From NCBI GenBank assembly GCA_958477465.1, contig CAUEFX010000087.1, forward strand, positions 1 to 12,446: a stretch of DNA of 12,446 nucleotides, given 5' to 3'. A program made the position numbers and the translations under genes. Under the pieces are notes generated by a model. The model was not told the DNA's origin. It did not search any database and saw only the letters and a list, made by a program, of their open reading frames with translations. Shown in pieces: positions 1 through 5,611 of the stretch. This DNA is from an uncultured Bacteroides sp. GTDB taxonomy: Bacteria > Bacteroidota > Bacteroidia > Bacteroidales > Bacteroidaceae. Positions within the stretch are counted from its first letter, which is position 1, and every line of letters starts with the position of its first letter.

Positions 1-39
1 TATGCAAGCTAACTGTGTAAATTTAACATACCCACAGGG

Positions 40-71
40 TTTTCGGACTGACCCGTTTTCGGACTGACCCG
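40..71. repeat. Tandem direct repeat, two perfect 16-bp copies
   Basis: The unit TTTTCGGACTGACCCG occurs twice head to tail (40-55 and 56-71) without a mismatch. Each copy contains a short inverted CGG...CCG. The repeat lies beyond the terminator hairpin of the tRNA-Leu gene. Its 16-base period changes reading frame from copy to copy, so it is unlikely to be a repeated protein motif. The rest of 1-111 shows no gene I can support. Function unknown; it could be a local slippage duplication or a protein-binding site. Confidence 0.85.
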
Positions 72-111
72 ATTTTAGAACCTACACTATTAGTACGCCT
101 TATAGAAAGAG

Positions 112-145
112 GAAACCCTGACAATCGGGCGATTATCAGGGTTTC
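112..145 (-). terminator. Hairpin terminator downstream of tRNA-Leu
   Basis: GAAACCCTGA (112-121) pairs perfectly with TCAGGGTTTC (136-145). After one mismatch, AATC/GATT adds four pairs around a GGGC tetraloop. The hairpin starts 4 bases past the tRNA 3' end in the tRNA's direction. The U-tract after it is poor (CTCTTTC), as is often seen in Bacteroidota. The position fits termination of the tRNA transcript. Confidence 0.75.
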
Positions 146-149
146 TAAG

Positions 150-233
150 TACCCAGACCCGGGGTCGAACCGGGATGGAAGTGAATCCACTGGTGTTTGA
201 GACCAGCGCGTCTACCGATTCCGCCATCTGGGC
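150..233 (-). tRNA. tRNA-Leu (anticodon CAA)
   Basis: On the minus strand the sequence folds as a type II tRNA of 84 nt. The acceptor stem is GCCCAGA/TCTGGGT (first pair G-U) with discriminator A. The anticodon stem CTGGT/ACCAG encloses the loop CTCAAAC, giving anticodon CAA, which reads UUG. A long variable arm and the T-loop core GGTTCGACCC follow, as expected for leucine tRNA. The 3' CCA is not encoded. It has its own promoter upstream and a hairpin immediately downstream, so it is a monocistronic tRNA unit. Confidence 0.97.
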
Positions 234-252
234 ATTGGTTTCAAATGCGGTG

Positions 253-283
253 CAAAGATACGCCTTTTTTCTAAACCTGCAAA
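253..283 (-). promoter_or_regulatory. Bacteroidota-type promoter of tRNA-Leu
   Basis: Read on the minus strand, TTTG (283-280) is followed after exactly 19 bases by TATCTTTG (260-253). This is a full match to the Bacteroides -33 TTTG / -7 TAnnTTTG consensus. The expected transcription start is about 245, roughly a dozen bases before the mature tRNA 5' end. Confidence 0.85.
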
Positions 284-388
284 CGTTTTAATAAAAAAAG
301 AAAGAAAAGATATAAAACATTCTCTAAAAGCTTCCCTGTTAAAGGAATATATTGTACATTAGCAGAAACTTTTAAAACAGTCTATAAC

Positions 389-1471
389 ATGACAAGTAAA
401 GATAATTATTGTGTAATCATGGGAGGTGGCATTGGCAGCCGCTTCTGGCCATTCAGCCGTAAAACACTTCCAAAACAATTCCTGGATTTCTTCGGTACGG
501 GGCGTTCTTTGTTGCAACAGACTTTCGACCGCTTCAATAAAGTGGTCCCTATGGAAAATATATCCATTGTAACCAACGCAATATATTCAGATCTTGTAAA
601 AGAGCAACTTCCGGAATTGAATCCGGAACAAATTCTATTGGAACCGGCAAGAAGAAATACAGCTCCTTGTATCGCTTGGGCAGCATATCACATCCGTGCG
701 TTAAATCCAAATGCCAACATTGTAGTAGCCCCTTCGGATCATTTAATATTAAAAGAGGGAGAATTTCTGGAAGCAATTGAAAAAGGACTTGATTTCGTCT
801 CCCATTCTGACAAACTGCTCACATTGGGAATCAAGCCTAATCGCCCGGAAACAGGTTACGGATATATTCAGATAGCCGAGCAGGAGGGCGATAATTTCTA
901 CAAAGTGAAAACATTTACGGAAAAACCGGAGCTCGAACTTGCAAAAGTCTTTGTAGAAAGCGGTGAATTTTATTGGAATTCCGGATTATTCATGTGGAAT
1001 GTCAATACCATCATCAAAGCGGGTGAAACACTACTGCCGGAACTTGCCTCCAAACTGGCTGCCGGAAAAGATCTTTACGGAACACCGGGAGAAAAAGCAT
1101 TCATTGAAGAGAACTTCCCCGCTTGCCCCAATGTATCGATTGATTTCGGCATAATGGAAAAAGCCGAAAATGTATACGTCTCTCTCGGAGACTTCGGATG
1201 GTCGGATTTAGGAACCTGGGGGTCTCTTTATGACCTTTCCCAAAAAGACGAGAACGGGAATGTCACTCTAAAATGTGATTCACTGATATACAACGGTAAA
1301 GACAACATCGTTGTACTCCCTCAAGGAAAGTTAGCTGTCATCGAAGGACTTGAAGGTTTTTTGGTTGCAGAATCAGACAACGTATTGCTCATTTGCAAAA
1401 AAGACGAAGAGCATGCTATACGCAAATACGTAAATGATGCACAAATAAAACTGGGAGACGATTATATTTAA
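389..1471 (+). CDS. manC: Mannose-1-phosphate guanylyltransferase (GDP-mannose pyrophosphorylase)
   Basis: This 360-residue cytoplasmic enzyme should make GDP-mannose from mannose-1-phosphate and GTP, supplying GDP-mannose and GDP-fucose for surface glycans and capsule. Visible in the sequence are the nucleotidyltransferase signature GGGIGSRFWP...PKQF at residues 12-31, PSDH at 115-118 (probable metal and nucleotide site), PETGYGYI at 153-160, FTEKP at 176-180, WNSGLF at 196-201 and DLGTW at 273-277. The length matches the monofunctional form. The cupin-type phosphomannose isomerase domain of bifunctional ManC/AlgA proteins is absent. The next in-frame methionines lie inside the catalytic signature or beyond, so the ATG at 389 is the start. 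No clear SD or perfect TAnnTTTG promoter precedes it; TATATTGT at 348-355 is a weak candidate. It is monocistronic, divergent from the tRNA and followed by a terminator-rich gap. The symbol is by function. Confidence 0.93.
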   Translation: MTSKDNYCVIMGGGIGSRFWPFSRKTLPKQFLDFFGTGRSLLQQTFDRFNKVVPMENISIVTNAIYSDLVKEQLPELNPEQILLEPARRNTAPCIAWAAYHIRALNPNANIVVAPSDHLILKEGEFLEAIEKGLDFVSHSDKLLTLGIKPNRPETGYGYIQIAEQEGDNFYKVKTFTEKPELELAKVFVESGEFYWNSGLFMWNVNTIIKAGETLLPELASKLAAGKDLYGTPGEKAFIEENFPACPNVSIDFGIMEKAENVYVSLGDFGWSDLGTWGSLYDLSQKDENGNVTLKCDSLIYNGKDNIVVLPQGKLAVIEGLEGFLVAESDNVLLICKKDEEHAIRKYVNDAQIKLGDDYI

Positions 1472-1501
1472 GCAAGAATAAAATCAACAAGAGAGCATCA
1501 A

Positions 1502-1545
1502 AACACCTAAGACCTAAAAAAGGTGTTAAAAGGTCTCTTTTTAAC
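1502..1545 (+). terminator. Overlapping stem-loops after manC (terminator-like)
   Basis: About 30 bases past the manC stop, three stems compete. AACACCT (1502-1508) pairs with AGGTGTT (1521-1527). AGACCT (1510-1515) pairs with AGGTCT (1531-1536). GTTAAAA (1525-1531) pairs with TTTTAAC (1539-1545). The first two interleave, so they are either alternative hairpins or an H-type pseudoknot. The second is followed by CTTTTT, as in an intrinsic terminator. The position supports transcription termination of manC. Confidence 0.6.
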
Positions 1546-1546
1546 A

Positions 1547-1648
1547 GAGAAGGTGTGTCAAAATGAGCAAGACTTAGAAGTCACTCCTGCCACAAATGCT
1601 TGCAGTAGAGGTGAATTCTTTGAAAAGGATATTTTGACACACCCTCTT
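1547..1648. repeat. MITE-like palindromic element with ~18-bp terminal inverted repeats
   Basis: The ends 1547-1564 and 1631-1648 are inverted repeats pairing 17 of 18 positions (one G-U), including a perfect 13-bp core GGTGTGTCAAAAT/ATTTTGACACACC. The 66-base interior is itself imperfectly self-complementary: AGAA, TCAC and CTGC on the left pair with GCAG, GTGA and TTCT on the right around a loop at 1591-1601. The whole ~102 bp folds as one long hairpin. No coding capacity and no obvious target-site duplication are visible. The arm sequence recurs twice more in the window (about 1696-1709 and 7782-7795). It could be a small non-autonomous mobile element, a REP-like repeat or a 3'-end RNA structure. 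Confidence 0.6.
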
Positions 1649-1685
1649 CTATATTTCAGGCCTTCTGAGTTTACCTTATTTTGTT

Positions 1686-1713
1686 AATAAGAGAGTTTTG
1701 GCACACTCTTATT
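1686..1713. terminator. Hairpin with T-rich flank in the manC-DUF418 gap
   Basis: AATAAGAG (1686-1693) pairs with CTCTTATT (1706-1713), with a further GT/AC pair after one mismatch. The right flank reads TTATC and is T-rich. The right arm TTTTGGCACACTCT resembles the arm of the neighbouring palindrome. It is probably a terminator or a degenerate member of the same repeat family. Confidence 0.45.
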
Positions 1714-1777
1714 TTATCATTGCAATCATTCATTTCACATTTCTCCAAAGATATCAGTTTTATAACAACTATTTCTT

Positions 1778-1785
1778 TATATTTG
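1778..1785 (+). promoter_or_regulatory. Putative -7 element of the DUF418 gene
   Basis: TATATTTG matches TAnnTTTG and lies on the strand of the DUF418 gene, 117 bases before its ATG. No good TTTG is found 19-21 bases upstream, so this is half a promoter. If used, transcription would start near 1792, exactly where the next hairpin begins. Confidence 0.4.
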
Positions 1786-1790
1786 CCGTC

Positions 1791-1849
1791 AAGAGTCTGT
1801 TTAAATTTTGCTCTGCATTATTTTAAGAGGAAAATTCAAACAGACTCTT
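1791..1849. repeat. Long inverted repeat upstream of the DUF418 gene
   Basis: AAGAGTCTGTTTAAATTTT (1791-1809) is the inverted complement of 1831-1849 at 18 of 19 positions, separated by a 21-base loop. The plus-strand side continues with CTATTTTTATC, a U-rich run. The hairpin could act as a terminator or attenuator in the leader of the DUF418 gene, or be an intergenic repeat copy. Confidence 0.65.
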
Positions 1850-1901
1850 CTATTTTTATCACCATTTTATTTATTCGCCAATAAGAAAACAATCAATTAG
1901 A

Positions 1902-3077
1902 ATGAACAGACCTCTTCAAATGTCTTCCCGACTGGATGTAGTAGATGCACTCCGCGGTTTTGCCTTATTGGCAATTGTATTATTACACAATTTAGAACAT
2001 TACAACATTTACTTCATCCCCGACTCTCAGCCGGAATGGTTACAAATTATAGACAAAGGCGTGTGGGATACATTGTTCTTCTTATTTGCCGGAAAAGCAT
2101 ACGCTACGTTCTCACTTCTATTCGGATTCAGCTTCTACATTCAATATCATAATGCAGAGAAACAAGGGACAGACTTTCGGAGGCGTTTTGCCTGGCGAAT
2201 GGTTCTATTATTCTTATTCGCACAACTTCATGCATTATTCTACAATGGAGATATTCTCGTCCTCTATTCGATTGTGGGGTTCACCTTGATTCCCGTTTGC
2301 AGATTGAAGAACAAAACTGTATTCTGGATTGCATTAATCCTGCTACTACAACCATTTGAATGGGGAAGGATGTTTTATGCAATATGTAACCCCGATTATG
2401 TGATCAACGGAAACAAATTCATGCCTTACGCCTTGCTTGCCACAGAAGTGACAAGTCAAGGTACATTTCCGGAAGTACTGAACAACAATATATGGAACGG
2501 GCAATTATACAGCAATATCTGGCAGGTAGAAAACGGACGTCTGTTCCAAACTGCCGCCTTGTTTATATTTGGCATGTTACTGGGACGCAAAAAATATTTC
2601 GTCAAAAACGATGCCTCCATCAGAATCTGGAAACGCATCTTAAAACTATCTGTTATTACCTTTATCCCACTACATATCCTGCGCACGTTTGTGCCGGAAT
2701 ATATCAGCAACCCTTCCATACAGACACCTTACAACATCATCATCTCATCGTTAGCCAATTTTTCCTTTATGGCTATCCTGGTGTCAATCTTTACGCTGCT
2801 ATGGTTCAAAAGGGAAAATGGATATAAGTGGCAACAAGTCATCATTCCATACGGACGTATGAGCCTGACAAATTATATATTCCAATCCGTCATAGGCACC
2901 TGCATCTATTACGGTTTCGGCTTAGGGCTTTACTCATCTACCGGAGCAACGGCAACTTTATTCATCGGACTTTTCATTTTCACGATCCAACTGATATTCA
3001 GCTATTATTGGCTATCCCTGCACAAACAAGGTCCGTTGGAATTCTTATGGAGAAAAGGTACATGGATAAAATTATAA
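1902..3077 (+). CDS. DUF418 (YeiB-like) multipass membrane protein
   Basis: This 391-residue inner-membrane protein begins with the typical DUF418-family opening R-LDVVDALRGFALLAIVLLHN (residues 10-30). Several long hydrophobic segments follow, including one near 86-97, a pair near 125-155, and more at roughly 215-225, 250-265, 280-302 and 315-375. The C-terminal DUF418 block is recognisable: GRMSLTNYIFQS, then a glycine-rich helix, then GPLEFLWR near residue 380. The family is related in topology to acyltransferase-3-type proteins and its substrate is not established; a transport or membrane-modification role is only a guess. The start at 1902 places the conserved DALRG motif at the usual N-terminal position. 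The leader carries a strong hairpin and the gene ends before a bidirectional terminator, so it appears to be transcribed alone. Confidence 0.88.
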   Translation: MNRPLQMSSRLDVVDALRGFALLAIVLLHNLEHYNIYFIPDSQPEWLQIIDKGVWDTLFFLFAGKAYATFSLLFGFSFYIQYHNAEKQGTDFRRRFAWRMVLLFLFAQLHALFYNGDILVLYSIVGFTLIPVCRLKNKTVFWIALILLLQPFEWGRMFYAICNPDYVINGNKFMPYALLATEVTSQGTFPEVLNNNIWNGQLYSNIWQVENGRLFQTAALFIFGMLLGRKKYFVKNDASIRIWKRILKLSVITFIPLHILRTFVPEYISNPSIQTPYNIIISSLANFSFMAILVSIFTLLWFKRENGYKWQQVIIPYGRMSLTNYIFQSVIGTCIYYGFGLGLYSSTGATATLFIGLFIFTIQLIFSYYWLSLHKQGPLEFLWRKGTWIKL

Positions 3078-3103
3078 AAAGAAGCAAATCATAGAAAAAC
3101 AAC

Positions 3104-3135
3104 AAGGCGTACGATCCAACCGGACAGTACGCCTT
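3104..3135. terminator. Bidirectional terminator between the DUF418 and HIT genes
   Basis: AAGGCGTAC (3104-3112) and GTACGCCTT (3127-3135) form a perfect 9-bp stem with a 14-base loop. A T-rich run follows on the plus strand (TCTATTTATT) and TTGTTTTTC follows on the minus strand. It sits between two convergent genes and can serve both. Confidence 0.8.
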
Positions 3136-3160
3136 TCTATTTATTAAAAAGAAGAAAAGA

Positions 3161-3562
3161 TCATTTATTATTCCAAGCCTGGTGAATCCGTTCGGCAATC
3201 TCCTTAAACTCATCACCGGATAACGTTAACTTCGGATTAGAGATAATCATATCCGACTCTTTGTTGATAGGAATAAGATGAATGTGAGCATGAGGAACTT
3301 CCATTCCCATAACCGCTACTCCCACGCGTTTGCAAGGAACAGCTTTTTCAATGGCACGAGCTACAGATTTGGCAAAGACATGCATAGCAGCCAGATCATC
3401 ATCACTCAAATCGAAAATATAATCAACCTCCTGTTTGGGAACCACCAAGGTATGCCCTTTCACCAGCGGATTGATATCAAGGAAAGCAAAGAAGCGTTCA
3501 TCTTCCGCCACCTTATAGCAGGGAATCTCACCTGCGATAATTCTACTGAATATTGTTGCCAT
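3161..3562 (-). CDS. HIT-family (histidine triad) nucleotide-binding hydrolase
   Basis: This 133-residue cytoplasmic protein is the usual length of a Hint-type HIT protein. The signature HAHIHLIP (residues 91-98) supplies the three histidines of the active site, the middle one being the nucleophile in the family. The N-terminus IFSRIIAGEIPC..V.ED is the classic HIT opening, and FLDINPLVKGHTLVVPK (27-43) contains the conserved nucleotide-binding segment. Family members hydrolyse purine phosphoramidates or dinucleoside polyphosphates; which one applies here cannot be told from sequence. It lies 57 bases downstream of greA with a hairpin in between and no recognisable TAnnTTTG promoter, so it probably depends partly on readthrough from greA. 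Confidence 0.93.
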   Translation of the reverse strand: MATIFSRIIAGEIPCYKVAEDERFFAFLDINPLVKGHTLVVPKQEVDYIFDLSDDDLAAMHVFAKSVARAIEKAVPCKRVGVAVMGMEVPHAHIHLIPINKESDMIISNPKLTLSGDEFKEIAERIHQAWNNK

Positions 3563-3585
3563 AATCTAAAATATATGTATAAAAT

Positions 3586-3615
3586 AAGGCAAGCCCTTCT
3601 ACAGAGACTTGCCTT
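3586..3615 (-). terminator. Hairpin between greA and the HIT gene
   Basis: AAGGCAAG (3586-3593) pairs perfectly with CTTGCCTT (3608-3615) across a 14-base loop. On the minus strand the stem is followed by ATTTTATAC. It begins 5 bases past the greA stop and looks like an intrinsic terminator of moderate strength. It would reduce, but perhaps not abolish, transcription into the HIT gene. Confidence 0.65.
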
Positions 3616-3619
3616 TGTG

Positions 3620-4084
3620 TTAAATCGAAATATTTACTACTTCCAGATTGATCTTACCCTGTGGCACCTGAATTTCAGCAATGTCACCAACCTTCTTGCC
3701 GAGTAACCCCTGTGCAATCGGTGTGTTTACTGAAATTTTTCCTTCTTTCAGATTTGCCTCACTTTCGGAAACGATGGTATACGTCATCTTCATACCATTC
3801 TTTACATTCTTCAGCTCCACTTTGCTAAGAATCTGTACTGAATCTGTTTTCAACTTTGACTCATCAATAATCTTCGCATCAGCAATCACTGATTTCAACT
3901 TATTGATTCTCATTTCAAGCATACCCTGAGCCTCTTTAGCTGCATCGTATTCTGCATTTTCCGACAAGTCACCCTTATCACGTGCCTCGGCTATAGCAGC
4001 AGAAATTTTCGGTCGTTCTACAGTTTCCAGTTCTTTCAGTTCTGCCATCAATTTTTTGTAACCCTCTTCTGACATATAAGCCAT
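3620..4084 (-). CDS. greA: Transcription elongation factor GreA
   Basis: This 154-residue protein should bind in the RNA polymerase secondary channel and stimulate cleavage of backtracked RNA. Residues 1-75 form the antiparallel coiled coil, whose acidic tip GDLSENAEYDAA (38-49) retains the Asp39 and Glu42 equivalent to the catalytic-tip residues of E. coli GreA. The C-terminal FKBP-like domain includes ISVNTPIAQGLLGK..GD (117-134) and the PQGKI end. Length is close to the ~158 usual. The ATG at 4084 is preceded, 8 bases away, by a strong Shine-Dalgarno AAAGGAGG, unusual in Bacteroides. The gene has its own consensus promoter, with a terminator hairpin in the ~86-base leader (see separate entries), suggesting control by premature termination. 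Confidence 0.97.
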   Translation of the reverse strand: MAYMSEEGYKKLMAELKELETVERPKISAAIAEARDKGDLSENAEYDAAKEAQGMLEMRINKLKSVIADAKIIDESKLKTDSVQILSKVELKNVKNGMKMTYTIVSESEANLKEGKISVNTPIAQGLLGKKVGDIAEIQVPQGKINLEVVNISI

Positions 4085-4092
4085 GATTTTTT

Positions 4093-4100
4093 CCTCCTTT
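4093..4100 (-). promoter_or_regulatory. Strong Shine-Dalgarno sequence of greA
   Basis: AAAGGAGG on the minus strand, 8 bases before the greA ATG, is a full anti-16S match. The other genes in this window have AT-rich, SD-poor leaders. It fixes the start at 4084. Confidence 0.75.
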
Positions 4101-4121
4101 ATTTTAAACGGTCATATAAAA

Positions 4122-4156
4122 CAAAAAAGAATTCCAACATGAACCATGCTGGAACC
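4122..4156 (-). terminator. Intrinsic terminator inside the greA leader
   Basis: On the minus strand TTCCAGCATG (4154-4145) pairs with CATGTTGGAA (4141-4132) around a 3-base loop. This gives ten pairs with one G-U, extended by two more G-U pairs. The stem is followed by TTC and six T residues (4128-4123). The hairpin lies about 15-40 bases downstream of the expected greA transcription start and about 45 bases before the start codon. It can act as an attenuator for greA and may also end the transcript of the upstream lipoprotein gene, which has no terminator of its own. Confidence 0.75.
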
Positions 4157-4176
4157 CTCTTCTCATTATTCCTGTG

Positions 4177-4207
4177 CAAAGATAAGCTTTTAAATGATAT
4201 GCGTCAA
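4177..4207 (-). promoter_or_regulatory. Promoter of greA
   Basis: On the minus strand TTGA (4207-4204, close to TTTG) is followed by 19 bases and then TATCTTTG (4184-4177), a perfect -7 element identical to that of the tRNA-Leu and pnp promoters. The predicted start is near 4170. Confidence 0.75.
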
Positions 4208-4263
4208 GCGAAAAACAATGCTATGTAACATACTTTAAAGGAAATCTTCTTATTTATAACAAC

Positions 4264-5415
4264 TTAAAGCAGCGATTTGATCGCGCTTTCCAGATCCTTC
4301 ACCTCTTCACCACGCGCACTCAACTCATTGTTCCGGTTGATAAGGAAGTAGGCAGGAACCTCACGGACATTATATATCGCAGCGTTGGTAGAGTACACAC
4401 CATTACCGTCACGCACGCAGATCCAAGGCAAATTATCCGCCGATGTCTTCCAGAAATGCTCATCGGCATCCAAAGAAACCTGATAGATTTCCAATCCCTG
4501 CCCTGCATACTTGTTATAAAGCTCGCGCAACATCAAATTATGAGGCGCTCCTGCCGGCGTTTGATAGACTGAAAAATCCAACAATACGACTTTTCCTTTC
4601 AGTTCCGTCAGTTTACGGACGTTTCCTTTTATATCACGAAGACTGATATCTATAATTCCCGTCTCAGCTATTTTATCTTCCGGTATATCGATTGTTTTTT
4701 GTCGGGGAGTCCGAGTATTCTTCATACCTTTTATAACGATATTATACAGATTCTTGGAACGAACGGCATGAGGATAAGAATTATTCAGGCTGGTAGCTAC
4801 AGCAGCAAAACACTTAATATCTTCCTTACTGTTTAAAGGATCGAAAATCAGATAATCATTCACCTTCTGAAACAAAGCAAAATAGGCCGCTGCCGTATTG
4901 GGCGCTGCAAAAATATAGTTGACCTTCACGTCATCCTTGTAATTTTTGATCAGTACCGACAGACTGTCTTCAAAAATATCGTGCCTCATTTTACCGGAAC
5001 GAACAGCCGACAACAAAGCATTTATATCATTCTGCAAATGCGCCTGCTTCAAACTGAGTTCTTTAATTTTCCGACTGTTTTCAGACCCTTCTACCGTATA
5101 GCCTGTTGCAAAATCAACATAAGGTGCTTTGATCGTAACAGTCTCAATAGAATCTACAGAAAAATTAATGACTTTATCTTCCACACGCAACCGGTAAAAC
5201 TCCGGAGATTCGGGACGGGGCTGTGTAAAGTTAAACGAACCGTTTCCTTTTATCCTTACCGAATCCAAAGGTATAATTCCCTCCAAAGCCGATGATTCCA
5301 AATAAAGCATTTTTCCATTAGCATCCGAAACTTCTCCGTTTACCTTAAATTGAGAACCGGAATTGCAAGAGCTCAAAGCTAAGGCAGCAAGTGCTACAAA
5401 AGTTATTTTTTTCAT
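4264..5415 (-). CDS. Lipoprotein with DUF4369-like N-terminus and CxxC-less thioredoxin-like domain
   Basis: This 383-residue protein begins with a lipoprotein signal, MKKITFVALAALALSSC, with Cys17 as the lipidated residue, so it should be membrane-anchored on the periplasmic side. Residues about 22-100 are a beta-rich segment of the DUF4369 type found in Bacteroidota thiol-oxidoreductase-like proteins. Residues 115-235 are helical. Residues about 250-383 match a TlpA/AhpC-type thioredoxin fold: GKVVLLDF (274-281), then a helix, then EIYQVSLDAD, and the cis-proline loop VREVPAYFLI (350-359). The normal WCxxC segment is replaced by SVYQTPAGAPH, with no cysteine, so disulfide chemistry at the usual site is not possible. 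An upstream in-frame ATG at 5460 is rejected because it lies between the -33 and -7 elements of the promoter at 5442-5471 and would bury the signal peptide. The role is unknown; binding or scaffolding is inferred. Confidence 0.85.
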   Translation of the reverse strand: MKKITFVALAALALSSCNSGSQFKVNGEVSDANGKMLYLESSALEGIIPLDSVRIKGNGSFNFTQPRPESPEFYRLRVEDKVINFSVDSIETVTIKAPYVDFATGYTVEGSENSRKIKELSLKQAHLQNDINALLSAVRSGKMRHDIFEDSLSVLIKNYKDDVKVNYIFAAPNTAAAYFALFQKVNDYLIFDPLNSKEDIKCFAAVATSLNNSYPHAVRSKNLYNIVIKGMKNTRTPRQKTIDIPEDKIAETGIIDISLRDIKGNVRKLTELKGKVVLLDFSVYQTPAGAPHNLMLRELYNKYAGQGLEIYQVSLDADEHFWKTSADNLPWICVRDGNGVYSTNAAIYNVREVPAYFLINRNNELSARGEEVKDLESAIKSLL

Positions 5416-5441
5416 ATTTATGCGTGTTATTTTTCGAACTG

Positions 5442-5471
5442 CAAATATACTTCTTTTCAAGACTCATCAAA
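5442..5471 (-). promoter_or_regulatory. Promoter of the thioredoxin-like lipoprotein gene
   Basis: On the minus strand TTTG (5471-5468) is followed after 18 bases by TATATTTG (5449-5442). The expected start is about 5435, giving a leader of about 20 bases to the ATG at 5415. Confidence 0.75.
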
Positions 5472-5565
5472 GCATTTTGCCGCGTTCTTCACCTTTTTTG
5501 GATAAAAAAATCAAATAAGCAATAACTTTTTATCTCATTTCCACTGTATTAGAATGATAAATGTG

Positions 5566-5573
5566 TATCTTTG
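5566..5573 (+). promoter_or_regulatory. -7 promoter element of pnp
   Basis: TATCTTTG is a perfect -7 element, followed by C as in the tRNA-Leu and greA promoters. The -33 element is weak (ACTG at 5543-5546 with 19-base spacing). The leader would be about 30 bases. This placement excludes an in-frame ATG at 5561 as the translation start. Confidence 0.7.
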
Positions 5574-5611
5574 CAGGAATTTTGAAAGAAAATATAGATA
5601 AAACAATTTTT

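Noticed and set aside
2..67. Short frame starting at the window edge and ending inside the 16-bp repeat
   Set aside because: Only 21 codons with no recognisable motif; it could be the tail of a gene outside the window, but nothing supports this.
100..240. Integrated element at the tRNA-Leu gene
   Set aside because: The tRNA is intact, there is no second copy of its 3' end, and no integrase is present.
1681..1884. 67-codon plus-strand frame in the manC-DUF418 gap
   Set aside because: It runs through two hairpins and a promoter-like element, and its composition looks like translated AT-rich spacer.
5416..5460. N-terminal extension of the thioredoxin-like lipoprotein
   Set aside because: It overlaps the TATATTTG element and would place 15 residues before a clear lipoprotein signal peptide.
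5561..5611. N-terminal extension of pnp from an upstream ATG
   Set aside because: The extension overlaps the TATCTTTG promoter element at 5566-5573 and is not PNPase-like; the conserved start begins at 5612.
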